From positions 23,131,134 to 23,195,133 of the forward strand of contig CM033401.1 in assembly GCA_019426215.1 (NCBI GenBank): DNA of 64,000 nucleotides. Direction: 5' to 3'. Shown piece after piece: positions 9,296 through 19,872 of this stretch. Under the pieces are notes generated by a model. It was not told the DNA's origin. It searched no databases and saw nothing but the letters and a program-made list of their open reading frames with translations. This DNA comes from Buddleja alternifolia (lineage: Eukaryota > Streptophyta > Magnoliopsida > Lamiales > Scrophulariaceae). The number at the start of each line of letters is the position of its first letter. Position 1 is the first letter of the stretch. The translations under genes and the position numbers were made by a program.

Positions 9296-10054
9296 CCACT
9301 AACTATCCGTTCTATATTTTTTAGAGTTTTATTAATCTCTAAAATTTGGTCTTCAAACTTATTTATTTTTTCTATTACTTGATTTAGAGTTTTCTTTGTC
9401 TCAATTTCTAACTGTTTTATTTTACTACTTTCCAAGCTATATTTTAATTCTATTATTTCGTCTTTAGTAGGGAAAGACTTATTATATTTCTTAACTATTT
9501 TTAAAGTTTCTTCAGACTGTTGTTTAATATAATCTAAATTAGTACTTTCACCTCTTTTTATTATTTCTCTATTTATTAAAAAAGCTTCTTTTAATGATTC
9601 TAAGGTTTTATAAAACTTTGTGTTTTCTAATTCTAAGTTCGACGCTAGAGATATAAGTAGATCCTTAAACTATTTAAGTGCTTATTTTTCGAATGTAAAT
9701 TGTGTTTAAAGCTCGAATCAAATCTACAAATAAATTTATGTTTATCTAAAGAGATAATGAATCTATTGGCTAAACTATATTCTAGATCTAAATATTCTAA
9801 TCTTTTATAATTAAAAGGATCTATTTTTAATAAATTGCTGCTATTAATATATTTAAAACTAAAAGAAATTTAATATAGTTTTGGTGATCTCGTGCTACAG
9901 GTGGTGTATTAAAATAAGTATTAACCCAATTATCTCTCCTAGTTATTAATTGGTTTCGTAATTCTAATATTAATTCCTGATTATTATAATCTAAGTTTTC
10001 TAAAGTATTTAGACAATCAGTAAAAGAGTTTACAATATTATCGGGTACAGGCAT
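9292..10054 (-). pseudogene. Caulimovirid ORF1 (frameshifted)
   Basis: Starts MPVPDNIVNSFTDCLNTLEN at 10054. The first frame stops at 9827. The sequence continues in other frames with long charged stretches to the ATGA at 9292-9295, where the last part reads as a Lys/Glu-rich coiled coil (IKQLEIETKKTLNQVIEKI). At least two frame changes are needed, so it is a pseudogene. The product of the equivalent badnavirus gene is a small virion-associated protein. I infer the identity from gene order. Confidence 0.55.
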
Positions 10055-10554
10055 GTAAATAAATTATGAGTGAAATCAAAAGTTTTATGCAGATTTATAA
10101 AAGCGAGTTAGGATTCCCTTTTCTTTAAAATTTGTATAATTACTCTCATGGGTATAAATAATTTAACAAGAAAATAAAGGGACCAAAATGAAATAAAAAC
10201 AAAGTATATGTACTTAGAAGATAAATATAACCTGCCATGTGTCAGTTTTTGATTGGTTTTGGGAATTTTGACTTGCTCAAAAATAGTGGCTTGGCTTTGT
10301 AAATTTGAGGGACTAAATTGCAAATTTTAGGGTGCTATACACTTAAAAGATTTGTGTTTGGTTGCTATACTCTTAATGACTTATGCAAAATGTTGCTATT
10401 TTCTTAATTTTCCCCCCATTTAATTATGCATGAATATAATATTTTCATTTTGAGAAATTTGGTCAATTCACTATATTTACAATAAAGATATAGTCTCGAA
10501 AACAGTATAAGAAGAGCACGCTTTGATAACTTTCCATTCTAAAGATTGAAACTC
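10055..10554. other. Region between caulimovirid remnant and PIF element
   Basis: A/T-rich, with no gene I can support. It may include viral leader sequence at its left edge, but I do not find a tRNA-Met primer site there. A minus-strand 71-codon frame (10323-10108) has no recognisable motif. Confidence 0.5.
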
Positions 10555-10783
10555 TTAGGGCTCGTTTGGATGGGCGGATTTGGACTTAGGGGATTTGAAA
10601 TGCCTAGCTCAAATCCATTATTGATGTTTGGCCCAAAACATAAATCTGTGGATTTGAAATCCACCTTTGAGCCCGATGGATTTGAAACCCAATTTCTAAT
10701 GGATTTGAAATCTTTACATTACCCCTGTCATTTGAAATCCTCTGCAGAGTTCTCGTCTCTCTCCTCTCAACGCTCACAGGTGC

Positions 10784-10788
<5 letters not shown>

Positions 10789-10828
<40 letters not shown>

Positions 10829-10834
10829 TCTCTC
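10789..10834. repeat. (CT)n microsatellite
   Basis: Nearly perfect CT dinucleotides in the 5' noncoding part of the PIF element. CT-rich tracts are common in plant 5' leaders, but no start codon decision depends on it. Confidence 0.9.
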
Positions 10835-11608
10835 TGCGTACTATCTCTCTCTACCTCTCTTTTCTCTTTCTCTCAATCTCTGTCAATCCGAATTTGAATT
10901 AGGGTTTAGGTTTTATCACTTTTTTTTCTTCTTTTCGTTCAAATCTGTAGTAATAGTTCGAAATTTGGTAATAATTTCCACCAATGCTTCAAATATGGAA
11001 TCCTAGTGATTTAATTTGATTAAATTTTGGTGGTGGAAAACAATTGGGGCTGAAATATCAGACATAATCAGTTTTAAGGTTAATCGATTATTTATGTGTT
11101 TGTTTGTGGTTGATTGGTTATGTGTTTATTGACGAATTTGCAGAAGAACATAGAGCCAGTTTTTCATATCTCATTTCTATCTACTGTTTTACAGGAAAAT
11201 TCAAACACCCGAACGCTCTTGAAATTGCTTCTTAGTTGGATTAAGGTGTTTAAAATCAGGTTTATCTCATCACAACTCTATTACATTCTTAGTTGGTATG
11301 TATATGTATGTATGTGTGTGTATATATATATATCATCTTATTATCCTTTCTGTTAGTGGGAATTGTGGCTTTGCTTAATTGTTTATTCAGATTCATTATT
11401 CTTTTGAGTATTTTCCGTTCATTGTTTTTTGAATGGGGTAACCCGCATAAGCAAAAAAAATGTGGTGAGATTAGAAATTGATGAAGAATTATGGTTGATT
11501 CAATTAAATTAATTGCCTTTTATTCTATCAGTATTATGATTGTTGTGTAAGTTTACAGGTGAAATTCTCTGGAATTACTGTATTTTCTGTAGAGCTGAGG
11601 ACTGAGGT

Positions 11609-12279
11609 TAGGGATGGCAATGGGACCGGGTCTAATGAGTACCCGTCCCGGACCCGTCCCTAATGGGACGGGAATGAGTCCAAAAAAATGAGACCGGGTC
11701 CGGGTCCGGGAATCAAAATTCAAGACCCGGCCGGGTCCGGGATGGGAAATGAGTCCAGTCGATTTCCCGTCCCGGACCCGGACCCGGACCCGGACCCGTC
11801 CATGTAGTATAATACATATTTTTTTTAATTTTATATATAATAATAATAATTATATCAACTAAACCCTAATACCTTATTCTCTATTTCTCTATTTCTTTTT
11901 GGTAGATGGACATATATATATAAATGGACATGATAAAATTATGTGACTTTTATTTTAATTACCGATTTACTGTAAAATTAATGAACTTATGTTGAATGTT
12001 TCAACTGCTTTTTGTTTCATTGTTCATGTTTGTTGGTGTAGAAGAAGAAGAAGAAGAAAAAGAAAAAGGAAGAAGAAGCAGGGAAGAAGAAGAAAAAAAA
12101 GAAAAAAAAGTTTTTTTTTTTTTTTAAATCAGCCGGGTCCAATGGGAAGGACCCGGACCCGCCGGGAAATAACCGGGTCCAGGACGGGTCCGGGACGGGT
12201 CCGGGTCCAAATTTTTTTTAACGGGACGGGAAATGAGTCCTGCCCAACCCGTCCCATTCCCGTCCCGTTGCCATCCCTA
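11609..12279. mobile_element. hAT-like non-autonomous element (MITE) nested in PIF element
   Basis: Ends TAGGGATGGCAA and TTGCCATCCCTA are inverted repeats. They are flanked by a perfect 8-bp duplication ACTGAGGT (11601-11608 and 12280-12287), the size made by hAT transposases. Inside each end are many copies of GGGTCCGGGACGGG-type G/C-rich motifs in opposite orientations, so the element can fold on itself. The centre is A/T-rich with a purine-rich run near 12040-12110. No transposase is present. Confidence 0.88.
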
Positions 12280-12747
12280 ACTGAGGTGAATGATATATAG
12301 AGTTGAATATTATTAATGTGACAAAAATATATAGTTAGTTGTATTACTTGAATTCTGCATCATGTTTTGTAAAGTATTGTTTGGTCAATCTATTTCGTCG
12401 TAACGAGGGGATACTTGGAGTTGCATAATCCAGCAAACGCATTTTCTTTAACAAGTGTTCTTTGAACAATTCTTGACAATGTTGCATTCTACACAATTTT
12501 ATACGAACTTTTACCAAACGAACTCGGGTCGAGTATCGATTAGTTTGGTTCTTCTTTCAGCCCTAGTCTGGAGTACTTGTAATGGTTAGCCTTTTAGTCT
12601 TAAGCTAACTTATAAAGTTTTTCTCTATGTTTGTGATAGTAGCATGTTGAGGTAAAGTAGTAAATGCTCAATATAGTACTTATGGCTGTTTTGAGGAAGT
12701 TACTGGTTTAATATCTCGAAATCATAAAAAATGTGTATGTAGGTTAA

Positions 12748-14087
12748 ATGGATAATAGTCAAAGGAAACGTTCAAGAGCGGAAATGGAAGATGACGAGGA
12801 AGAGACAGAAATCATTATGTCTTTTTTGATTTTTTTAAATGGGATTAAGGAGTTGTCAATGAATGATAATGACAAAAGAGCTCAAGACAGGGCAATTTGG
12901 ATGAGATCTTTATGTCACGAGCCTACATGCATAAGCCAATTACGACTAAATACTAAGACATTTAGTAAATTGTGTAATATATTGTATGATGAGGGGGGAT
13001 TGGTTGCTACAAAGAATGTCACTATACAAGAAATTGTGGCACTATTTTTGCATATTCTTGGTCATGATCAGAAAAATAGTACCATTAAAACTACATTTGT
13101 GCGATCTGGCAAAACCATAAGTAGACAATTCCATACTGTATTGAGAGCAGTGTTAAAGATTGGAAAGCTCTTTGTCAAGCAACAAAGAGATGGAATATAT
13201 CTTGAAAGAGATGCTGAAAGATGGAAATGGTTTCCGGTAATAATTTAGCACGTCTCTTGTATTTAATTTTGTAACATTTACCTTCTTAGGTCTAATTGTT
13301 TACGACATGTGTAGAATGCAATTGGGGCCTTAGATGGGACGTTTGTCGACCTCACAGTCCCAGCTGAAGTTAAAAGCAAATATAGAAACAGAAAGGGTGC
13401 TTTAAGTACCAATGTTTTAGGAGTATGTGATGCGAATTTGAAATTTCTCTATGTACTACCAGGATGGGAGGGCTCTGCTTCAGATGCCCGAGTACTATGT
13501 GATGCTTTACAAAGACCTAATTGCTTAAAAGTTTGTAGGGGTGAGTTGAATTTTATTATGATTTTTATTTGTTTAGTTTTTAATTAGTATCTAACTTAGT
13601 AATGTTGCAATTCCTAGATAAATATTATCTTGTGGACGCGGGTTATACAAATGGTCCTGGTTTTCTTGCTCCATATAGAGCGACTCGTTATCACCTTAAT
13701 GAGTGGAGAGGAAACACTCCAACAAATTATAAAGAGTTGTACAACCTTTGACACTCTTCGGCAAGAAATGCAATTGAAAGGACTTTCGGTTTGTTAAAGA
13801 AACGATGGGCTATTCTACGTACTGCAAGCTTTTATGATTTAAAGACTCAGATTTGAATTATCAACGCATGTTGCATTCTACACAATTTTGTGCGTGGTGA
13901 GATACCCGAAGATCCTCTATTGGATGAAGTGGACCGAGAGTTAGAAAATAGGGAGATAGAAGATTATGCCGACAATGACGAACAAATAACAACTGTCAGA
14001 ACTACCAATGAATGGACAACATTTCGAGATAATTTAGCCATGCAAATGTTTGAGGAATATCAAGCTCGGCGAACTCAACTCATTTAG
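12748..14087 (+). pseudogene. PIF/Harbinger transposase (DDE superfamily), spliced, inactivated
   Basis: Three exons fit: 12748-13236, 13315-13540 and 13618-14087, with GT-AG borders and frame kept at both joins. The first has a charged N-terminus and a helical region ending in RWKWFP. The catalytic triad is visible: Asp in [10 protein letters not shown], Asp in [12 protein letters not shown], Glu in SSARNAIERTFGLLKKRW. The C-terminus reads CCILHNFVRGE then an acidic tail. It would cut and rejoin the element at TTA sites. Two in-frame TGA codons in exon 3 (near 13749 and 13854) stand where the family has Arg, so each looks like a CGA to TGA change. The length otherwise fits the family. Confidence 0.9.
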
Positions 14088-14314
14088 ACTTTTAGTTTAT
14101 TTTTGTTTTTTTGTTGTTATCATTGAACACTTTGTTATTTAGTTTAAGTTTTTCTTTTGTTTTTATCATTGAACACTTGGTTGTTATTCATGTATTATAT
14201 CTTCTAAAAGCACTTTATTAATGGTTCTTATGGTTAAATATTGGTTGGCCTGATTATTTTGTTATTTCTGTGAATATATTATTTAAGTACTTTGTCTAAT
14301 TTTCTGACGTAGAA

Positions 14315-14512
14315 ATGAGTATGAATAACAAGATGAAAAGTGGAGCTACTACATCTGCAAACAAAGCTAGATTTATGCTTCCGGATAAGCGAGCATGGGG
14401 TGGTACTTCTTCCAATAGTGATACTTCTGCCGGTGCACACTTTGAAGGTAATATTTATTACACTTTGAAGGTAAAATTTGGGAAGTGGCATGCATATATA
14501 CATGTATACATA

Positions 14513-14544
<32 letters not shown>

Positions 14545-15853
14545 TTTGTGGATCAAATCAGAGAGATAGTAGTGGTTTTTTAATTGAGTTTGTTGGCACT
14601 AATTGCATGATTCTGACCTATGGAAAATGCATTCTTGGTTTCACATGTCCATTTGATGAATTTAATTTATGCAGTTGATATCAGTGACAAATTGTTCTGG
14701 GATTTCTACCAGGAAACTTTTTCCAAATAGTTTTGGTCGGTGCATGTCATTACAGCCTTAAGAAATAATGTGTTTGAATGTGTTCTGGGATTGTGGTTGA
14801 ATGTGTTATCTGTCCCATGCTAAGATAGAATGAGCAAACATATCCCTGTCTAATTTATATTTAGAATTGATATCCAATTATAATTTTCTTTTAAATGTTC
14901 ACTTTCAGCACTCAAGAACAAGAAACAATCATATGTTTCTTGGAACAAAGAGATGGATAGTCATTTAGCTAAGGTTTTGACTGACCAAATGGTTCAAGGA
15001 AATAAGTGTGACGGTGATACTTGGAAGCCCCAAGCTTTGCAAGCTGCTGTGGCATATTTAAACTCCACATTGCATCTCACATTGACAAAGGATAACATAA
15101 AAAACAGATTGAAAAATTGGAAAAAGTATTTTTAGTGTTGTGTCTGATATCCAAACTAGACAAAGCGGTTTCACATGGGATGAGGAACGAAAAATGATTG
15201 TTGTCACATCAGATGAGTGGAGCGCATGGACTACATATGTTGAGGTAGTTATTTTTTTTTAACTAGACAAAGTTATTAAATATTAGCTTAATCTGTGATG
15301 ATGAAATTGTTTGGTCACTTTTTATTTAATTTGTGTGATTTATATGCAGTCACATCCTGATGCTAAAGGCTTGCACAACAAAACGATAGATAATTGGGAT
15401 GATATTGTGCTTTTGTGTGGAAAAGATAGAGCAACCGGTCAAGGTGCTGAAAATTTTGAGGATGGTGCTGAAGCAATGGGTGAGGAAGAGGAAAATGAAG
15501 TAAATTCTGCTCCTACAATGCAACCAAGAGTACGACCATCAAGCTCAACGGATTCCATGCTTAACAAGAGAAAGAAGTTAAAAAATGATTCTTTGGCTAA
15601 GGTTGTTGGTGTAATAGCTACTTCTTTTCAAGAGTTTGTGGCTAGCAAGAAGAAAAAAGAAGAGAAGCCAAGCGGTATCGAAATACATGAGGTTGTTTCA
15701 AAGATACCGGGGCTTACTAGTAATGAGATATTCACAGTTGTTCGTAAGTTGATGAATGGTGATGTGGAAGAGTATAAATTTGTTGAAAGATCTTCCGGAC
15801 GAGAAAAAAAGAGATTGGGTGAATTTTCTTATCAATTCTTAAATCTTAGTTAA
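14315..15853 (+). pseudogene. Myb/SANT-like second protein of PIF/Harbinger element, frameshifted
   Basis: Exons 14315-14447, 14909-15244 and 15350-15853 keep frame at the joins. Exon 2 carries the Myb/SANT-like domain (SWNKEMDSHLAKVL, then NRLKNWKKY) and exon 3 an acidic then Lys-rich tail. In PIF/Harbinger elements this partner binds the transposon ends and helps the transposase enter the nucleus. In exon 2 a run of five T at about 15128-15133 appears one base too long and creates an early TAG, while the next frame continues the domain to the exon end. The start ATG at 14315 is followed in frame by a second Met two codons later; either could serve. Confidence 0.85.
14513..14543. repeat. (TA)(CA)n microsatellite in intron
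   Basis: TATATATA followed by alternating CA, within the first intron of the Myb-like gene of the PIF element. Confidence 0.85.
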
Positions 15854-16381
15854 TATGTAACTCTTACACAAGAACTTCATTAGGAAGGCTTTTATTTTTT
15901 GCAAGATTTTGGGATGCTTTTATGCTTACTGGACATGTTGATGGAATTTTTATTATTGGACTAGCTATTATGCTTATTGCTACTTATATCGTGTTATAAC
16001 TATATCTATCGATGCTTATTTGAATTACCATAATTCACTTGTTTGGAAATGACGAATAATTAAGGTTCATGAAATTAGGTATAGAAATATTAGCATTCTA
16101 GTTGTATTATTATAATTTTATAGTTTATAATAGTAATATATATTTTTTTTAACATTTAGTCATATAAAAAATCAAGTAAATTTTTTAAGGATTTCAAATG
16201 CTCTGGTATCTATAGCCAAACAATGGAATTGAAATCAATGGATTTATAAATCCTTTCACAAATTCAAATATACCCAAACAAGAGATTTCCAATTGGGTGG
16301 ATTTCAAATCCAAGGAATTTGAAATCCATTCATTTCAAATCCCTAGCCAAATCCAAATCCATCAATCCAAACACTCCCTTA

Positions 16382-17917
16382 AGAAAAAAGAAAAACCCTC
16401 ACACAAAAAAACTACTAAAATGTTAAATAAAATAAAAAACAAGTTATTTTTGTTTTTTCGGATATGCAAATAAGTGCCACAGAATGACAATCATAAGTAT
16501 GGATTCATTGATAATAGTTGGAATGACATTGTTATTTGAAAAACACTTTTGTATATTTTTAATACAAAATATGTTAGAGAAATTTCATATAACGCCCCCT
16601 CCCCCCCCTTCCCCCCAAAACACGTTTTTTTTTCTCTCTCCTATTTTGGCGATTCCTGCACAGAGAGCCTATTATATCTACTTTAGATTTTATAAATTGT
16701 AAAGAAGAATTTCCAAAAACAAAAATTAAATTATATACACCAGCCGCATAAAAGTAAAACAAAATACAAAATTATACACCAAATTAGAATAGAAAATTGG
16801 AAAAATGATATTTCTACATAATATGTCACTAGCATGTGCCCCGTGCTATATATGGACGAAACAACAACAACAATAATAATGGTAATGATGATGATGATGA
16901 TGATGATAATAGTGATTTGATAGTCATTTTTTCCTATAACTGAGCCATGCAAAATTGCAAATCTTGTCACATAGGATAGGTTTGTTCGATTTCTAATCTC
17001 GCGCTTTATGTGATTTTATAAATAGTTCCAATAAGAAAAGGTTGCAACTCTAGTCCTTTTAAGCAACATTTATTAGTTCAACGCTTTCATAAAAAACTAA
17101 CGAAGTTGACTGTTTTGTTAGAAACTAATGGAATAGTCAAACTATGAACTGTATCAAACAGCTCTGAACAAATGTTTTAGTCACTTGTCCCCTTGGAATA
17201 TTAATACTTTTAAAAAAAAATCATCGTCTTCCCAACCATACCTCCCGCTCAACCTGCCACCGCCCAACCTCAGCTCCTTCATTGCATGTCTGCCCCCTCC
17301 CCCCAACTTTCTCTACCCGTCCCAGCCACCACATCGCCTCTTTCATCGCCCCATAACCCCTCCTCTCACTGCCCGCCGCCCCTTGCCTCTAAACACCGCA
17401 TCCCAAACCCTCCCCTCGCTGACCTAGTCCTAGCCCTCCGTTCATCGCTAGCTTTCCCAGCCCTTCCCCCCGTTGCCCATTTCCCTAGACCTCCCTCGTC
17501 GTCCCCAGCCCACCACCACCCAATTTTTCTTCATTTTTTTCTTTTTTCTTTATTTTAAAATAATTATATTAGTTAAAAAATATTTTTTTCAATTTGAATT
17601 AAAAGATTTTTTTTCTAAGGGGTAATTAAGTGAGATTAATATTTGTTTAAAGGTTTTTCTATGCAAGTTGTATAGTTTAAAGGGCAAAATCCAAACAACC
17701 TTATCCTAGTGACTAATTTTGCAATTTTACCAACGGATACACTAAGCAAACTTTGTAAATAAAACTTGACCAATAAATTTCTAACTTTGCTTATTTTCAC
17801 TTTTGATTGAGGCTTTACTGACACTTAACATTATATTGAAAACACCGAATTTAGTAGTACAACTTCATTCATGTGTGCAAAAGTACACTTATCCATGAAT
17901 ATGGTAAACTTGTATAT
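16382..17917. other. Region between PIF element and Athila B
   Basis: No gene that I can support. It holds C-rich tracts (near 16596-16618 and 17220-17530), an ATG/ATA trinucleotide repeat near 16867-16912 and A/T-rich sequence. The Pro-rich open frames at 17185-17558 are low complexity and overlap in two frames, which argues against coding. Confidence 0.55.
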
Positions 17918-18450
17918 TGATAAGAGTCGCTTTTACGTATTTTTTAAGCCCGTTGTGTTTATATTTTAGATTCATTTATCTCCTAAATCTTGCCACATTT
18001 GCGTTTAATTCGTGCGTTAAGTGATTTCAGGCCTTAAGTGGATGCAATCGAAGAAAGGGCGAAAAAATGATGTATAAAACAAGTTTAGGCCAAGATGTTT
18101 TGCACCCCCACGCCCAAGCATAGACATAATCACGTCTGGGCGCCCAAACAAGCAAGAAATAAGCTAGAGTTACGCAAAAGGGCGCCTAGGCGCCATTTCC
18201 CCACGCTTGGGCATCAAATTTGCCACACCTTTCATGTTTGAGCGCCATTTGTGTATGTGTAGAGACTGAATTTGATGAAGTGTCCTTCTATAAAGTTGTA
18301 GATTTATGTCTTATCTTCATTTGGAAACTTAAATCACTCAAATCTAAGGTCTGTGGAAATAGTTATGAAGCAAACATGATTATTGCTCTGAAAAGAAGGA
18401 AAATGGTTCAGAGTTCGAACAGTGGCGCCCAGGCGCCGCCACCACCACCG

Positions 18451-18594
18451 CGCCTAGGCACCATTATGTGTGCCTGGGCACCTAGTAACTTATTCCCCAA
18501 GTCATTTGTGACACGTAGGCTGCGCCTAGGCGCCATTATGTGTGCCTGGGCACCTAGTAACTTATTCCCCAAGTCATTTGTGACACGTAGGCTG
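18451..18594 (+). repeat. 72-bp tandem duplication in LTR of B
   Basis: Two copies, beginning CGCCTAGGC at 18451 and 18523, with the next palindrome at 18595. Each ends in CATTTGTGACACGTAGGCTG. The 3' LTR of B has one copy at the matching place (about 20425-20495), so the duplication arose in this LTR. Confidence 0.9.
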
Positions 18595-18626
18595 CGCCTA
18601 GGCGCCGCTGTAACCGTTTTTGAGCC

Positions 18627-18633
18627 TATAAAG
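18627..18633 (+). promoter_or_regulatory. Probable TATA box of Athila B 5' LTR
   Basis: TATAAAG in CCTATAAAGCC directly downstream of the palindrome cluster, conserved at 20526 in the other LTR and as TATAAAA in the LTRs of D. It marks the likely U3/R area. Confidence 0.6.
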
Positions 18634-19309
18634 CCAAATTCTCAGCACATGAAGGCGGTTCGGATTTTGGTTGGAAATCTAGGAATTGGAAGCCATTTTT
18701 CTGGGTTTTGGGTCATATTTTCATCATTTGGAAGAGAGCAAGGAGGGAGATTGCTTGGAGATTAAAGCTTAACTCAAGGATCCATCATTGTCAACCATAG
18801 GGAGTTGTTTTAGCTTAGATTAATTTTGTTTGTATATGAATATGAATTATAAGCTTAGTTTTTATTTTATGATTATCATGAGCTAAGTTTGCTAGACTAA
18901 GGCCATGTGAAGGCTGGATTTACGAGTTGATATATATGAATTGATTTCTTCATGTTAATTCTCCTATTGCTTTGTATGTTGCTTTTGTGCTTTTATTCCA
19001 ATCATATGTTTGATCACCATATGCTTGCTATTGTTCCTAGTCTATTCATTCGAAAGAACATAGGTTAGGGTTCAAAAGAATCAACACATCATCCGTAACA
19101 AATGAGGAATTACCCCTAGAGATAGGTAGAGATTCCCGGGTGCTATAAGCCGGATTTATCCGGGGAAATTCTAGAACGTGAATGCGTGGTTATTGGTTAG
19201 ATTCTCGGATAAACATATCTAGAGAACCATCAATTAATCATAGGATTATTATGAGCCGAGACATCGGGTAATAATTATCTAAGGATTTTTCACCAAAGCA
19301 ATAAGAGTC

Positions 19310-19872
19310 AATGTATAAGCTTAAATCATTTTAAATCGTGAAATGTCAATGTAAAGTGAATGGAAGTGAGCACAATTTAACCTTAAAGTTGCCTATGATT
19401 CAATGAGCTTTATGATCTATCGAAAGTTAGATATGGGGAATGTTTCCGAGCATGGTAGGGATGCCTTTCGATCATAATGCCTTAGATCTTATCCCACTAC
19501 CCTTTGGAAATTGGTTCGATTCTAGGTGTTGAATGAGCATTGTCTTCATTTGTGTACATATTGTTGAGGTTTATTGTCACTTAATTCGTGCCATTGTATC
19601 ATAGTTCTTATTTCAAGTTGTCTCGGTTGGTTTGAGCTTAACATCCTTCGATTTTGTGGGTATATTGCATGCAAACCCTCACGAGACAATAACTCGTCCT
19701 TTGAGGTAACTCAAGAGTTTAAAGGCTTGTTGCACACGCTAAGTGCAACCGTTTACTTCACGAAAGCGAGTTAGTTAGTAGTTTTCTTTTCGTTTCTCCC
19801 TTGTTTGATGATGTTTCCATATCCTAGAATTCTTATTGCACGAGGTCAAGCAATTGATAAGTGTCAGGGGTT
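19310..19872 (+). other. Residual 3' noncoding region and polypurine tract of Athila B
   Basis: Matches the end of the internal region of A and D. The pre-tract hairpin is damaged (TTGCACG-AGGT-CAAGCAA) and the tract reads GATAAGTGTCAGGGG, so this copy has probably lost function. Confidence 0.75.

Larger units (their letters stand above)
6643..10054 (-). mobile_element. Endogenous caulimovirid (plant pararetrovirus) remnant, 5' half
   Basis: Minus-strand gene order is ORF1, ORF2, then ORF3 beginning with movement protein followed by coat protein. The ORF1 stop and ORF2 start overlap as ATGA (9292-9295). A small ORF1 and ORF2 before a large polyprotein is the known plan of badnaviruses and tungroviruses, so the remnant may be nearest to those, but the genus is not resolved. 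The base composition is very A/T-rich. All frames are broken. The reverse-transcriptase part is missing because Athila A lies across the coat-protein region at 6642/6643. Confidence 0.8.
10558..16378 (+). mobile_element. PIF/Harbinger DNA transposon with two genes
   Basis: Imperfect terminal inverted repeats: the left end starts GGGCTCGTTTGGATGG and the right end read inward starts GGGAGTGTTTGGATTG. Both then share GGATTTGGA and GGGATTTGAAATG. The target duplication is TTA (10555-10557 and 16379-16381), the known PIF/Harbinger preference. It encodes a DDE transposase and, downstream in the same direction, a Myb/SANT-like protein. That pairing is characteristic of autonomous PIF/Harbinger elements. 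Both genes now carry disabling changes. It hosts a nested MITE at 11609-12279. Confidence 0.93.
17918..19309 (+). repeat. 5' LTR of Athila B, right end deleted
   Basis: Starts TGATAAGAGTCGC and follows the 3' LTR of B up to CAATAAGAGTC, where it jumps into 3' noncoding sequence. GGCGCC-type palindromes lie between about 18105 and 18608, just upstream of a TATA box. Confidence 0.85.

Noticed and set aside
13890..14087. Short frame MRGEIPEDPLLDEV taken as a separate gene
   Set aside because: It is the C-terminal end of the PIF transposase, separated only by a CGA to TGA stop.
17185..17558. Pro-rich open frames between PIF element and Athila B
   Set aside because: Two overlapping frames of C-rich sequence, no domain, no splice or start context.
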